A DNA stretch of 64,000 nucleotides from Clostridium algidicarnis DSM 15099 (GCF_002934235.1 NZ_PTIS01000010.1:40108-104107); one strand, 5' to 3'. Positions 35,952 through 46,317 are shown, numbered from the stretch's first letter. A program made the numbers and translations. Notes: generated by a model not told the origin, from the letters alone.

Positions 35952-36980
35952 TTGAATAAAAAGAAACTTATAGCATTGACTTTAGGGGTTATAATGTCTG
36001 TTGGAATTTTTGCAGGTTGTGGAAAAAAAGAAGGGGACGTAAATAAGAAAGATCTTAAATTAACTATATATTCAGGACTTATGGAAGACCACATGATTAA
36101 AGCTGTGGCAGAGTTTGAAAAGGAAACTGGAGTAAAGACAGAGGCTGTTAGAATGAGCTCTGGAGAAATACTTGGAAGAATAAGAGCTGAAAAGGAAAAT
36201 CCAAAGGCTTCTATATGGTTTGGAGGTCCTGCAGATGGATTTGTTCAAGCTGGTGAAGAAGGACTATTAGGGAAATATGTTTCACCTAATTCAAAGGACA
36301 TGGAAGATAGGTATAAGGATAAAGATGGAGCTTGGACAGGCATATATGTAGGATACCTAGGATTTGTATCTAATCAAAAGTTATTAAAAGAAAAGGGAGC
36401 TGAGGTTCCAAAATCATGGGAAGACTTATTAAAGCCTGAATTTAAAGGCCAAGTTTCTATATCTAACCCAGGATCTTCAGGAACTGCTTATACAGCTTTA
36501 GCTACAGTTATCCAACTTATGGGAGAAGAAAAAGGTTTAGAATATATGAAGAAACTTAATGGACAAATAAAGTCCTACGAAAAATCAGGAACTGCACCTG
36601 CAAGAATGGCAGGACAAGGTGAAGTTATGGTAGGAGTAAGCTTTTTACATGATGGAATCAAATATAGAGAAGAAGGTATGAAGGACTTAGTTATGAGTGC
36701 ACCAATAGAGGGAACAGGTTATGAAATAGGTGCAGTAGGAATGATAAATAATGCTCCTGATGAAGAGGCAGCTAAGATGTTTATTGACTGGTGTTTAACT
36801 AAAAATGCACAGGAACTTGGACAATCAGTTGGATCTTATCAATTCTTAACTAACCCAAATGCTGAGCCACCAAAGCAAGTAGAAGAATTAAAGGATACAA
36901 AGCTTATAGACTACGATCTTGAATGGGCAGGAAAAAATAGGAGCTCTGTAGTTGAAAAATGGAGCAAGGCTATTAAATAA
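35952..36980 (+). CDS. Fbp/Afu-type ABC transporter substrate-binding lipoprotein
   Basis: 342 aa from a TTG at 35952, 8 nt after GGGAGG. Signal peptide with lipobox IFAGC, then a type 2 periplasmic-binding fold: LTIYSGLMEDHMIKAVAEFE, KASIWFGGPADGFVQA, GYLGFVSN, PKSWEDLLKPEFKGQV, NPGSSGTAYTAL. This class contains ferric iron (FbpA, FutA), sugar-phosphate (AfuA) and phosphonate binders. The canonical tyrosine pair of FbpA is not obvious, and the YesM/YesN regulators downstream favour an organic phosphate or sugar. Substrate open. First gene of a permease-ATPase operon. Confidence 0.85.
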   Translation: MNKKKLIALTLGVIMSVGIFAGCGKKEGDVNKKDLKLTIYSGLMEDHMIKAVAEFEKETGVKTEAVRMSSGEILGRIRAEKENPKASIWFGGPADGFVQAGEEGLLGKYVSPNSKDMEDRYKDKDGAWTGIYVGYLGFVSNQKLLKEKGAEVPKSWEDLLKPEFKGQVSISNPGSSGTAYTALATVIQLMGEEKGLEYMKKLNGQIKSYEKSGTAPARMAGQGEVMVGVSFLHDGIKYREEGMKDLVMSAPIEGTGYEIGAVGMINNAPDEEAAKMFIDWCLTKNAQELGQSVGSYQFLTNPNAEPPKQVEELKDTKLIDYDLEWAGKNRSSVVEKWSKAIK

Positions 36981-37113
36981 TTAGATAATAAATACTTTTA
37001 AGAGGAGGCCAGATATCTGGTCTCTGCTTTAAATTACAAGGTTGTTGTTTAAATAATTTACCTTTATGTATAATATTTTGCTCAATAAATTAAAATGAGG
37101 AGGAGCAATAGAA

Positions 37114-38802
37114 ATGGCATTAAAAAAACATAGAAATTCCATAAGTAACAATATGAATGATATGAAAAAGATATGGAGAGACCCAACACTTTTAATAACA
37201 ATAATTTTTGTTATATTATCTTTAGCAATATTTATAATTTATCCATTAGTTGCCGTATTAAAAGTTAGCTTTGTAGGTATCGGAGGATTTACATTAGATG
37301 CGTACTTAGATACACTTAAAAGCTTGGATTTTCAAAAGACACTAAAGAACACACTAACATTAGGTGTTACAGTAGGATTTTTGTCTACATTAATAGGGTT
37401 CATATTTGCTTATGCAGATTCCTATATAAAAAGTCATTTTAAAAAGTTATTTAAGGTTGTATCATTATTGCCTATAATATCACCACCTTTTGTTTTGGCA
37501 CTTTCAGCTATAATGCTGTTTGGGCAGTATGGATTAATAACAAGGAAGTTATTTGGAATACAAAATGCTAATATATATGGATTTCATGGACTTGTTATGG
37601 TTCAAACTATGACGTTTTTCCCAGTAGCTTATCTTCTTTTAACAGGATTATTAAAAAGAATAGATCCTTCATTAGAAGAGGCTGCTAGAAATATGGGAGC
37701 TTCAAGGTGGAAGACATTTAAAACTGTTACATTACCACTTATGGCTCCAGGTCTTGCTAATGCATTTTTATTAACATTTATAGAGACCGTAGCAGACTTT
37801 TCAAACCCAATGGTTATAGGAGGAAACTACTCAACTCTTGCAACTCAAATATACCTTCAGGCCATAGGAAACTACGATATGCAAGGGGGAGCTGCTGTAG
37901 CTGTAATATTACTTTCTATATCTATTTTATTATTTGTATTAGAAAAGTATTGGATAGAAAAGAAATCTTATGTTACTGTCACAGGAAAGGCTTCAAGAGA
38001 AAGAGATTTAATGACAGAAAAACACATAGTATGGCCAATAGATATTATATGTTTATTAATTACAGTGTTTGTATTAGCCTTTTATGTATTAATACCTCTT
38101 GGAGGATTCTTTAAGGTAATGGGAGTAGATTACTCTTTGACTTTGGATCATTTTAAGTATGTATTTAAACTTGGAGGTAGTGCTTTAAAAGATACTACTT
38201 ATCTTGCAGCTATTGCTACACCTATAACAGGAATATATGGAATGATAATAGCCTTCCTCATTGTAAGAAAGAAGTTCTATGGAAAAGGGTTTATAGAATT
38301 TACTTCACTTTTAGCTATGGCTGTACCTGGAACAGTAATAGGAATAGGGTATGTATCTGCATATAACACAAAACCTTTAGTTCTAACAGGTACTGGTGCT
38401 ATTATTGTTATATCTTTTATAATGAGAAGTGTTCCAGTTGGCGTAAGGTCTGGGGTGTCTGCGCTTCAGCAAATTGATCCTTCAATAGAAGAAGCAGCTT
38501 CAGATTTAGGAGCAGGTAGCACAAAGGTGTTTACATCTATAACCTTACCTCTTATAAAGTCTGCATTCTTTAGTGGACTTGTATATACCTTTGTAAGAAG
38601 TATGACCGCAGTAAGTGCTGTTATTTTCCTTGTATCAGCTAGATATAAATTACTTACGGTTCAAATATTATCACAGGTAGATAGCGGTAGATTTGGAGTT
38701 GCATCTGCATTTTCAACTATACTAATAATTATAGTATACATAGCTATTTCATTAATGTATTTAGGACTTAGCAAAATGGGCGTAAGTAGAGAAGAAATGT
38801 AA
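37114..38802 (+). CDS. Fbp/Afu-type ABC transporter permease, two fused halves
   Basis: 562 aa. Two homologous six-helix BPD_transp_1 halves in one chain. Each has its EAA loop: EEAARNMGASRWKTFKTVTL near residue 188 and EEAASDLGAGSTKVFTSITL near residue 460. This fused layout is that of FbpB/SfuB-type permeases. GAGGAG RBS, 133 bp after the binding-protein gene and 16 bp before the ATPase. Confidence 0.92.
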   Translation: MALKKHRNSISNNMNDMKKIWRDPTLLITIIFVILSLAIFIIYPLVAVLKVSFVGIGGFTLDAYLDTLKSLDFQKTLKNTLTLGVTVGFLSTLIGFIFAYADSYIKSHFKKLFKVVSLLPIISPPFVLALSAIMLFGQYGLITRKLFGIQNANIYGFHGLVMVQTMTFFPVAYLLLTGLLKRIDPSLEEAARNMGASRWKTFKTVTLPLMAPGLANAFLLTFIETVADFSNPMVIGGNYSTLATQIYLQAIGNYDMQGGAAVAVILLSISILLFVLEKYWIEKKSYVTVTGKASRERDLMTEKHIVWPIDIICLLITVFVLAFYVLIPLGGFFKVMGVDYSLTLDHFKYVFKLGGSALKDTTYLAAIATPITGIYGMIIAFLIVRKKFYGKGFIEFTSLLAMAVPGTVIGIGYVSAYNTKPLVLTGTGAIIVISFIMRSVPVGVRSGVSALQQIDPSIEEAASDLGAGSTKVFTSITLPLIKSAFFSGLVYTFVRSMTAVSAVIFLVSARYKLLTVQILSQVDSGRFGVASAFSTILIIIVYIAISLMYLGLSKMGVSREEM

Positions 38803-38818
38803 TATGGAGGTAATAAAG

Positions 38819-39883
38819 ATGAAAAGTAAGGGTGTTAATATAAAAAACTTAACTAAAATATATTCAGGAAGTAATAATGAGTTTAAAGCTGTGGATAATA
38901 TTTCTGTAGACATAAAGGCTGGAGAGTTTGTTACTCTTCTAGGGCCATCTGGTTGTGGAAAGACCACTACTTTAAGAATGGTAGCAGGATTTGAGATACC
39001 AACTGAAGGAGATATATATCTAGGTGGAGACATTATTAATGATCTTACACCAGATAAAAGAGATACCTCTATGGTGTTTCAAAGCTATGCCTTATTTCCA
39101 CATTATAATATATATGATAATATAGCTTATGGATTAAAATTAAAAAAGATGGATAAAGGTACTATAAAAGATAAAGTTAATAGTATAATAGAGTTAGTAG
39201 GATTGACAGGTATGGAAAATAGATACCCGAATCAATTATCAGGTGGGCAACAGCAAAGAGTTGCTTTAGCTAGAGCTCTTATTATGGAACCTGGGGTATT
39301 ACTATTTGACGAACCTTTATCAAATTTAGATGCAAAACTTAGAGTTTATATGAGAACAGAAATTAGAAAGATCCAAAAAAAGGTAGGAATTACAGCTATA
39401 TATGTAACTCACGATCAATCTGAGGCCATGAGTCTTTCAGATAGAATCATTATAATGAATAAAGGTGTAATAGAGCAAGTAGGAACACCTAAAGAGATAT
39501 ATTATACACCAAAGACTGAATTTGTTGCTGATTTTATTGGTACAGCTAATTTTATAACGGGTAAAATATTAGAAGTTAAAAATGATAAAGCGACTATAGA
39601 AATAGAAGGACAGAAAATAGAAGTTAATTATAATGGAACAAAAAATGCAGGAGAAGAATGCAAAGTTGTGCTAAGACCAGAAGCAGTTACTATAGCTAGG
39701 GATGGAATCATTGATGTGGAGGTTCTGTTATCCACATTTATGGGATCATATCAAGACTATATAGTAAAAACTAAGAATACTGAAATTAAAATTCAAGATA
39801 ATAATCCTCAAGGAAGAGAAGTATTTAAAGAAGGGGATAAGGTCAAAATTGCATTTTCGCCGCTTAATGTTCATATAATTTAG
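38819..39883 (+). CDS. Fbp/Afu-type ABC transporter ATP-binding protein
   Basis: 354 aa from the ATG at 38819 after GGAGG. Walker A GPSGCGKTT, Q-loop MVFQSYALFPHYNI, signature LSGGQQQRVALARA, Walker B LLFDEPLSNLDAKL, H-loop YVTHDQSEA. The C-terminal TOBE region (about 240-354, TANFITGKILEVKN, VVLRPEAVTI) is that of the PotA/FbpC/UgpC importers. Last transporter gene; mgtC-like gene follows 15 bp later. Confidence 0.93.
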   Translation: MKSKGVNIKNLTKIYSGSNNEFKAVDNISVDIKAGEFVTLLGPSGCGKTTTLRMVAGFEIPTEGDIYLGGDIINDLTPDKRDTSMVFQSYALFPHYNIYDNIAYGLKLKKMDKGTIKDKVNSIIELVGLTGMENRYPNQLSGGQQQRVALARALIMEPGVLLFDEPLSNLDAKLRVYMRTEIRKIQKKVGITAIYVTHDQSEAMSLSDRIIIMNKGVIEQVGTPKEIYYTPKTEFVADFIGTANFITGKILEVKNDKATIEIEGQKIEVNYNGTKNAGEECKVVLRPEAVTIARDGIIDVEVLLSTFMGSYQDYIVKTKNTEIKIQDNNPQGREVFKEGDKVKIAFSPLNVHII

Positions 39884-39898
39884 AGAGGATGGGAAGCC

Positions 39899-40615
39899 AT
39901 GACAACCTATGAGATTATATTTAGATTATTAATGGCAATTGTAATAGCAGGTGGTATTGGATATGAGAGAGAATCTAGAAATAGACCAGCAGGGTTTAGA
40001 ACTCATATACTAGTTTGTGTGGGGGCTGCGGTTATCGCTATGATACAAATTCAGGCAGTGGATGATTCTCTTAAAAAGGTTATTGAAAATCCAATACTAG
40101 CTAGTGCCGTAAAATCTGATGTAGGAAGAATGGGGGCTCAGGTGGTCAGTGGTATAGGATTTCTAGGGGCAGGAGCTATAATCCATGAAAAGGGCTCTAT
40201 AAAAGGACTTACAACAGCAGCTAGCCTTTGGGTAGTAGCTTGCATTGGACTTGCAGTAGGTATGGGATACTATGTGCTAGCTATACTATCTGGAGTAAGT
40301 GTAATAGCCATTTTAGGAATTTTAAAAAGATTTGAAAGTAAATTCTTGTACAAGGGTAAGATAATGAAGATTGAAATACAATATGATGATGAAAAGTTTC
40401 AAGTGCAAGTACTTAATGACTATTTTAACAGAAAGAAAATAAAGATAAAGAATATAGAATATAGTATAGAGGACGAAGATGAAGAGTCAGAAGATTATAA
40501 TCATCATATTAAAACTAGCTTATATACTATTCTAGTACCTAAGTATATAAAGAGCGGTGAAGTGTTACATGATATTATGGGAAATGATTTTATAATAAAG
40601 GTTAGTGTATTATAA
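39899..40615 (+). CDS. MgtC/SapB family membrane protein
   Basis: 238 aa. Four to five N-terminal helices with the family core GGIGYERESRNRPAGFRTHI, QVVSGIGFLGAGAIIHEKGS, IKGLTTAASLWVVACIGLA, then a cytosolic C-terminal domain (about 155-238). MgtC proteins modulate Mg2+/phosphate homeostasis and F-ATPase. It is the last gene of the importer operon, followed by a terminator. The conserved Arg and Asp/Glu of the first loop are present. Confidence 0.9.
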   Translation: MTTYEIIFRLLMAIVIAGGIGYERESRNRPAGFRTHILVCVGAAVIAMIQIQAVDDSLKKVIENPILASAVKSDVGRMGAQVVSGIGFLGAGAIIHEKGSIKGLTTAASLWVVACIGLAVGMGYYVLAILSGVSVIAILGILKRFESKFLYKGKIMKIEIQYDDEKFQVQVLNDYFNRKKIKIKNIEYSIEDEDEESEDYNHHIKTSLYTILVPKYIKSGEVLHDIMGNDFIIKVSVL

Positions 40616-40640
40616 GTTATAAGGTAGAAAATTTTAAAAT

Positions 40641-40694
40641 ATAAGATAAGTGTTAAGGTATTATTACTTTAACATGGTATCTTATATTTTTTTT
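40641..40694 (+). terminator. Terminator of the importer-mgtC operon
   Basis: ATAAGATA/TATCTTAT outer stem with an inner GTTAA/TTAAC stem (40641-40685), followed by ATTTTTTTT. Confidence 0.85.
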
Positions 40695-40729
40695 ATACCT
40701 TTATGATATAATATTTAAATAGAAGCCTA

Positions 40730-40878
40730 TCAAGTGATTCTTAGACTCAGGTGGAGTTTGCTTATAAGGAATACATCTCTCCATCTGAGCCTTAGAAGAA
40801 CTTATCCAGGGGCGTATCAGCCGTCATCCCCACCTTAAAGAGGATAGGGGTGTTACGGATGGTAGCCATCGGATAAAT
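40730..40878 (+). repeat. Dispersed structured element, copy A
   Basis: About 149 bp, nearly identical to 46981-47130. The 5' half folds as a hairpin (TTAGACTCAGGTGGAG at 40741-40756 against CTCCATCTGAGCCTTAG). The 3' half has TTATCC (40802-40807) complementary to GGATAA (40871-40876), plus GGGG/CCCC and CATCC/GGATG possibilities. It has the look of a conserved RNA or a small non-coding mobile element. It precedes the YesM-like kinase gene by 22 bp, so it may form part of that 5' leader. Confidence 0.7.
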
Positions 40879-40900
40879 TATAGTAAAGTGAGATAAAAAA

Positions 40901-42664
40901 ATGAGGTATAAATTTAGAGAAAAATCCTTTGGTAATAGACTTTTTAAAGCATTTATGATTATAGTTTTAGTACCTATTATAATCATGTCTATATTCTATT
41001 ATAAAAACTTAAAAAAGTTTAGTCAAACTAAGATAAATAACAGTGTTACTGAAAGCTTAGAATCTACAAGTAAGCTTATAGATTCAACCATCCTAAGTTT
41101 TATTAAGATTACCAATTATATGTCATACAATGAGGACGTGCAATCTATTCTAAAAACAAAGGAATATGATAGCTACGATGAAAGATTTAAAGACATACAA
41201 ACCATGTATAAAATCTCTAATGGAGTATTAGCAACTCAAAGTTTTGATGTACCTATTCATATTGTGGATTTAAATAGGAAAAGCAGATTTAGTACCACAG
41301 AATATAGTGTACCAATTTATGAAGATTCAAGAGGAAACTTTTTTGAGATAATGGATAAAAGTGAAGGAAAAGAACTGTCATTTATCCACAGAAGAGTGGA
41401 TGGAATGGATAGTAAGGATATAGTTATGGCTATAGGAAAGCAGGTTACAAACAAGGAGGAAGGCGGGCCTTTAGGGTATATAATATCCGATGTTTATGAT
41501 GATTATTTTACAGATGTATTTAAAAATACAAATTTATATGACGAGAATAACATATATGTAATGGATAAGTCAGGATATATAATTACAGATAAAAGGTATA
41601 AAAATAAAACAGGGTTTAAGTTTCATGAAGAGTACTTAAAGGATATATTAGAAAAGGATAAGGGCACTATAGATATGAAGGTAGATGGAGTGGCTTTTAA
41701 AGCATATTTCACTACAACTAAACATACAGGAATAAAGATTGTGGAGATGATACCTAAAAGAATTCTATATAATGAAAGATATGTAGCTATTTTTACATTT
41801 ACTATAGTTATAGTTATCATTTTAATTATGTCCATAATGGGCTCTTATATATTATCAAAAAGTATATCGAGACCCATAAATGAACTTTCAAGGTTAATGA
41901 AGAAGGTAGAAGCTGGTGAAAGGAATGTTAATTTCCACATTGAAACAGAGGATGAGATAGGTCAGCTAGGTAAAAGCTTTAATGATATGGTAAGGGAAAT
42001 AAATAGACTAATAAAAGAAGTGTACGAAAAGCAGTATTTAGTACAAGAATCGGAATTTAAAGCTTTAAAAGCACAGGTTAATCCTCACTTTTTGTATAAT
42101 ACACTAGAGTCAATTCATTGGATGGCAAAACTAGAAAATTATAAGGGCGTTACAGACATAGTTGTATCTTTAGGAAAGCTTTTGCGATATAGCACAAGTA
42201 AGGTTAGTGATATAGTTAAGGTAAAAGAGGAAATAGAGCAGATAGAAAATTACCTGAAGATTCAAAAGATAAGGTATGGAGATAAATTTGAAGTAAAGAT
42301 AAATATAGAAGAAGAAGTTTATGATAAATATATGCTAAGATTTTTATTGCAGCCTATAGTGGAGAATTCCATTATTCATGGATTAGAACAAAAGATAGGT
42401 AAGGGTATAATAGAGATAAGAGGATTAATTAGAGATAATATTATATGTTTTGAGATATTAGATAATGGGGTAGGTTTTGGGAATAGTAAGTCTAAAGGTG
42501 AAGGAATAGGAATGGATAATGTTAATAATAGGGTAAAGATACATTATGGGGAAGCCTATGGGCTGATTGTAGAAGAAAAGGATGGCTTTACCTTTGTTAA
42601 AATATTAATACCAGATACAGATGAGAGTAACAATATGAGTAACAGAGGTGGAAAGCTTGTTTAA
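40901..42664 (+). CDS. YesM-type sensor histidine kinase
   Basis: 587 aa. Helix 1 at about 14-33, an extracytoplasmic dCache-like sensing region (about 40-290), helix 2 at about 297-318, HAMP (SRPINELSRLMKKVEAGERN), then the His_kinase domain with the phospho-accepting His396 in QVNPHFLYNTLESIHWMAK and an HATPase with DNGVGFGNSKSKGEGIG. YesM kinases pair with AraC-type YesN regulators; the yesN-like gene overlaps by 8 nt. Their neighbour, the Fbp/Afu-type importer, is the probable target. Confidence 0.94.
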   Translation: MRYKFREKSFGNRLFKAFMIIVLVPIIIMSIFYYKNLKKFSQTKINNSVTESLESTSKLIDSTILSFIKITNYMSYNEDVQSILKTKEYDSYDERFKDIQTMYKISNGVLATQSFDVPIHIVDLNRKSRFSTTEYSVPIYEDSRGNFFEIMDKSEGKELSFIHRRVDGMDSKDIVMAIGKQVTNKEEGGPLGYIISDVYDDYFTDVFKNTNLYDENNIYVMDKSGYIITDKRYKNKTGFKFHEEYLKDILEKDKGTIDMKVDGVAFKAYFTTTKHTGIKIVEMIPKRILYNERYVAIFTFTIVIVIILIMSIMGSYILSKSISRPINELSRLMKKVEAGERNVNFHIETEDEIGQLGKSFNDMVREINRLIKEVYEKQYLVQESEFKALKAQVNPHFLYNTLESIHWMAKLENYKGVTDIVVSLGKLLRYSTSKVSDIVKVKEEIEQIENYLKIQKIRYGDKFEVKINIEEEVYDKYMLRFLLQPIVENSIIHGLEQKIGKGIIEIRGLIRDNIICFEILDNGVGFGNSKSKGEGIGMDNVNNRVKIHYGEAYGLIVEEKDGFTFVKILIPDTDESNNMSNRGGKLV

Positions 42665-44210
42665 GGTTTTGATAGTAGATGATGAATACTTTGCAAGAGA
42701 AGGAATGAAAAAGACTATAGACTGGGACATTTTAGGCTGCCAAGTTTGTGGAGAGGCTTCTAATGGCATAGAAGCTATAGAATATTCTAAAAAGTTAAAG
42801 CCTGATATAATAATTACAGATATAAATATGCCTGGAATTAGTGGGCTTGACATGGCTTTTAAAGTACGGGAACTTCTACCAGATTGCAAGTTTATAATAA
42901 TCACTGGCTATGATGAGTTTCAATATGCAAAAGAAGCCATAAAGCTAAAAGCTGTAGATTTCATATTAAAACCTATAGATGAAGATGAGCTTATAGAGGC
43001 TATAAAACGATCTACAAAGGAGTTAAATAAACTTAGTTTAAATAGGGCCTTAGAACAAGAAAGATTACTTTTAGATGCTATGAGAGGTAGATTTTCAGAT
43101 AAAAAGTCAATGGTAGACGGTTTAAGGGAAGCGAAAATAGACTTAAATATTATAAGAATTATAAGTATAGAAAATGACAGCTATAATGAACGCATGGAAG
43201 AAGATTCAATGGATAAGTCCTACATGCAAAACAATGGGATAAGAGAATTAATATATAAACATTTTAAATCTAAATGTTACGTTGTAGACTGCCATCTTTA
43301 TAGGGTAGCTATAGTATTTGAAGATAATGAAGATAAGGATAGCCTAGAAGAGATGCTAAATAATTTTACTAAAGAGGTAAACGAGGTTTTAAATATTACT
43401 GTAACCCTTGGAGTATCTAATAAGAAGCCTTTAAGAAATATAAAAGAAAGTTACAGTGAGAGTAAAGAGGCTATAAACCATAAGCTCTACCTTGGGAAAA
43501 ATAAGATAATATATTTTGAAAGTATATTAAAAAATGATTCTCATATAACTTTAGATTTTACTAAAGAAAAAAGAGAGATGAATTTATTAATAAAGGCAAA
43601 AGATAAAAAAAAGATTCAAGATAAATTAAAATCCATATTTACTAGATTTAAAATTTATAAATCAGAAGAAGATTTTATAAGAGGGGTAAGTATTGAAATA
43701 ATATTAGAAGCTTTTTCAGTGGTAAAAACTTATGATACATATAGTAAAGGTGAGGAATTAGAAGAAGCTAATATATACAAATATGCTGCAAAGCTAAATA
43801 CCTTAGATGAGTTATATGAGTTTGTGTATTCCTATCTTATAAAGGTTTTGAATATCTTAAGAGAAAGAGATGCAGCAGCTGAAGAAACAGGTATAGAAAA
43901 GGCTGTAGAATTTATAGATCATCACTACAAAGAGGATATTTCATTAAAGGATGTGGCAAATTATGCTTATTTAAGTGAAAGTTATCTTAGTAGAAAGATG
44001 AAAAAGGTTTTAGGTATAGGTTTTAGTGAATACATAACTAGACTTAGAATGGAAAAAGCCATAGAACTTTTAAGAGAGCCAAATACTAAGGTGGCAAAGG
44101 TAGCACTTGAAGTAGGATACCCAGATTATAGGTACTTTTCTCAGTCCTTTAAAAAATATACAGGTTACTCACCTAGTGAATTTATAAAAGATAAAAAAGA
44201 AGAATATTAG
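42657..44210 (+). CDS. YesN-type response regulator, AraC family
   Basis: 517 aa from a TTG at 42657, just after AGAGGTGG; a GTG at 42648 lies within that RBS. Receiver domain with IVDDEYFAREG, phospho-acceptor Asp at about 55 in IIITDINMPG and the conserved Lys in FILKPIDE. A middle region of about 280 residues of unknown role (GGDEF-like in some relatives) follows. The C-terminal AraC double HTH has SLKDVANYAYLSESYLSRKM and ALEVGYPDYRYFSQSFKKYT. Likely activates the adjacent importer operon. Confidence 0.94.
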   Translation: MFKVLIVDDEYFAREGMKKTIDWDILGCQVCGEASNGIEAIEYSKKLKPDIIITDINMPGISGLDMAFKVRELLPDCKFIIITGYDEFQYAKEAIKLKAVDFILKPIDEDELIEAIKRSTKELNKLSLNRALEQERLLLDAMRGRFSDKKSMVDGLREAKIDLNIIRIISIENDSYNERMEEDSMDKSYMQNNGIRELIYKHFKSKCYVVDCHLYRVAIVFEDNEDKDSLEEMLNNFTKEVNEVLNITVTLGVSNKKPLRNIKESYSESKEAINHKLYLGKNKIIYFESILKNDSHITLDFTKEKREMNLLIKAKDKKKIQDKLKSIFTRFKIYKSEEDFIRGVSIEIILEAFSVVKTYDTYSKGEELEEANIYKYAAKLNTLDELYEFVYSYLIKVLNILRERDAAAEETGIEKAVEFIDHHYKEDISLKDVANYAYLSESYLSRKMKKVLGIGFSEYITRLRMEKAIELLREPNTKVAKVALEVGYPDYRYFSQSFKKYTGYSPSEFIKDKKEEY

Positions 44211-44339
44211 AAAGTACCATTAGTTATTGGAATCTATTATTAAATATATAATATATTAGCTTTATTTTACGAGTCAATGTATAATTATTAATAACAATAC
44301 AAAAAGATAAATAAGAAAATAAATTAAAGGTGGGCCTAA

Positions 44340-45077
44340 ATGAGAAATTTAAAAATGACTATAGAATATGATGGAACGAGATATAAAGGATGGCAGAAAC
44401 AAAAAGACGATATTTTAACTGTGCAAGACAAAATAGAGACTGTATTATCTAAAATGACAGGTGAAGATGTTCAAGTAGTAGGTTGTGGAAGAACAGATTC
44501 AGGAGTACATGCTGAAAATTACATAGCTAATTTCCATACTGAAAGTGCTCTTACTGTAGATGCTATGCTAGATTACTTGTATGAATATTTACCTGAAGAC
44601 ATAGTAGTAAAAACTATGAAGGACACAGGAGAAAGATTTCATGCAAGATATAATGTAAAGTCAAAAACCTACGTATATACAATAAATAATAATAAATTTA
44701 GAAGTGTATTCAATAAAAAGTATGTCTATCATACTAATGATAAGCTTAACTTAGATGATATGAAAGAGGCATCTAAGGTTCTAGTTGGAACTCATGACTT
44801 TCAAAGCTTTACTAGCCTAAAACCAAATACTAAGCCTACTGTTAGAACCATAAATTATATAAACATAACAGAAAACCAAGGTATTATAGAAATACATGTT
44901 AATGGAAATGGATTCTTATTAAATATGGTAAGAATTATTACAGGAACTCTTTTAGATGTAGGTAGAGGAAAAGTTAAGATTACAGAAGTAGAAACTATCT
45001 TAGCTGAAAAGAAAAAGAGAGAAGCAGGTCCAATGGCTCAGGCTAAGGGATTATGCCTTAAGGATGTCCAATATTAA
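44340..45077 (+). CDS. truA: tRNA pseudouridine(38-40) synthase TruA
   Basis: 245 aa, full length. TruA converts U38-U40 of the anticodon stem to pseudouridine. The catalytic Asp is in GCGRTDSGVHA; YDGTRYKGWQKQ at the N terminus and GNGFLLNMVRIITGTLLDVG near the C terminus are family signatures. It is separate from the usual ecfT-truA-rplM order of Firmicutes, so it may be a second truA copy; many clostridia carry such paralogues. Confidence 0.95.
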   Translation: MRNLKMTIEYDGTRYKGWQKQKDDILTVQDKIETVLSKMTGEDVQVVGCGRTDSGVHAENYIANFHTESALTVDAMLDYLYEYLPEDIVVKTMKDTGERFHARYNVKSKTYVYTINNNKFRSVFNKKYVYHTNDKLNLDDMKEASKVLVGTHDFQSFTSLKPNTKPTVRTINYINITENQGIIEIHVNGNGFLLNMVRIITGTLLDVGRGKVKITEVETILAEKKKREAGPMAQAKGLCLKDVQY

Positions 45078-45100
45078 TAAAGGATAAATTATATAATTAC

Positions 45101-45139
45101 AGTCCCTCATTAGGTATTTAATCTATAGGGGGACTTTTT
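45101..45139 (+). terminator. Terminator of truA
   Basis: AGTCCC (45101) pairs with GGGACT (45130) and TTTTT follows. The loop TAGGTATTTAA is shared with the terminator at 46341-46380, so the two are related copies. Confidence 0.75.
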
Positions 45140-45142
45140 ACT

Positions 45143-45174
45143 GGGGTGTTACATATTGTAGCCATCGGATAAAA
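45143..45174 (+). repeat. Fragment of the dispersed structured element
   Basis: GGGGTGTTAC, then GTAGCCATCGGATAAA: 32 bp closely matching the 3' end of copy A (40847-40877) with a few changes in the middle. The 5' part is missing. It lies directly after the truA terminator. Confidence 0.6.
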
Positions 45175-45252
45175 GGTAGTTGCAAATATGCTTACAGGGA
45201 TAGATACTAAATCTTTAGTATATAAATTATAAAGAGTAAGGGGATAAATGAT

Positions 45253-46317
45253 ATGAAAAATACTTATGATATAAGATATGATTTTGTAAGAATAGTATCA
45301 ATGATACTAATTGTTGCTATACATGTATCCGCTACACTGGTAGTGGACTTTGGAGAAATCCCAATGATAGACTGGAATATAGCTAATTTTGTTGATTCAT
45401 TTTCTAGAATGGCTGTTAATATATTTTTCTTGATTAGTGGTGCTTTATTATTAGCAAAGGATGACGGTATAGTGTACTTTTATTCAAAACGTCTAAGGAA
45501 AATTATTATACCTTTTATATTTTGGACAACCTTTTATACAGTTTGGGGAAAGTATTATAAACAATATGAAATGTCGATAAAAGAAACATTGAAAGGTGCA
45601 TATAAGTTCCAAAGTTATTATCACTTATGGTTTTTATATGCAATAATCATGTTTTACTTATTTACACCATTTTTTAAAATGATACTTAAATATATTTCAA
45701 AAAGGTTGGCAGTTGGAATTTGTATTTTATGGCTAATAGCGTTAACCCCTAACTTTTTAGAAAAATTTAGTATGCTAAAAGGTAAATTACCTATAATAAA
45801 ATGGTCTTATACTAATTTTGATTATATAGTGGAATATGGAGCTTATTACGTACTTGGATATGCTTTAGTAGATTATCTGCATAAACTAGATAAAAGAAAA
45901 ACCACCATATTTGGAATTATAACCTTTATTTCTAACTTTATAATTTTCATTGGGACAAGCTTTTTGTCAATTAAAAGTGGTGTTTTCCAAGGTAAGTTGT
46001 ATTATAGTCCAAGTATCTTTGTTGCAATATCATCAGTAACCGGATATATATTTCTATATGGCTTTTCAGATATTATTTACGAAAGACTTGAAAAACGTAA
46101 GAATTTAATATCTAAAGTTTCTTACTGTAGTTTAGGAGTATATTTAATACATATTTGTATTTTAGAAGTATTAAAGAATCAATTTTTTGGAGAAAAGTTA
46201 TTGTACTCAGTTACACCGATAATTGGGATACCAATTTTAATTGCATCAACTCTTGTTGTTTCAACTACCATAGTTTACTTTGGAAAAAAGGTACCTTTAA
46301 TCAAGCATATATTTTAA
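45253..46317 (+). CDS. Acyltransferase 3 family membrane protein
   Basis: 354 aa with about ten helices. The family start YDFVRIVSMILIVAIHVSA contains the catalytic-type His. FFLISGALLLAKDD, YHLWFLYAIIMFYLFTPFFK and LGVYLIHICILE are typical of WecH/OafA-like O-acyltransferases that modify surface glycans or peptidoglycan. RBS AAGGGG. Monocistronic, closed by the terminator at 46341. Confidence 0.88.
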   Translation: MKNTYDIRYDFVRIVSMILIVAIHVSATLVVDFGEIPMIDWNIANFVDSFSRMAVNIFFLISGALLLAKDDGIVYFYSKRLRKIIIPFIFWTTFYTVWGKYYKQYEMSIKETLKGAYKFQSYYHLWFLYAIIMFYLFTPFFKMILKYISKRLAVGICILWLIALTPNFLEKFSMLKGKLPIIKWSYTNFDYIVEYGAYYVLGYALVDYLHKLDKRKTTIFGIITFISNFIIFIGTSFLSIKSGVFQGKLYYSPSIFVAISSVTGYIFLYGFSDIIYERLEKRKNLISKVSYCSLGVYLIHICILEVLKNQFFGEKLLYSVTPIIGIPILIASTLVVSTTIVYFGKKVPLIKHIF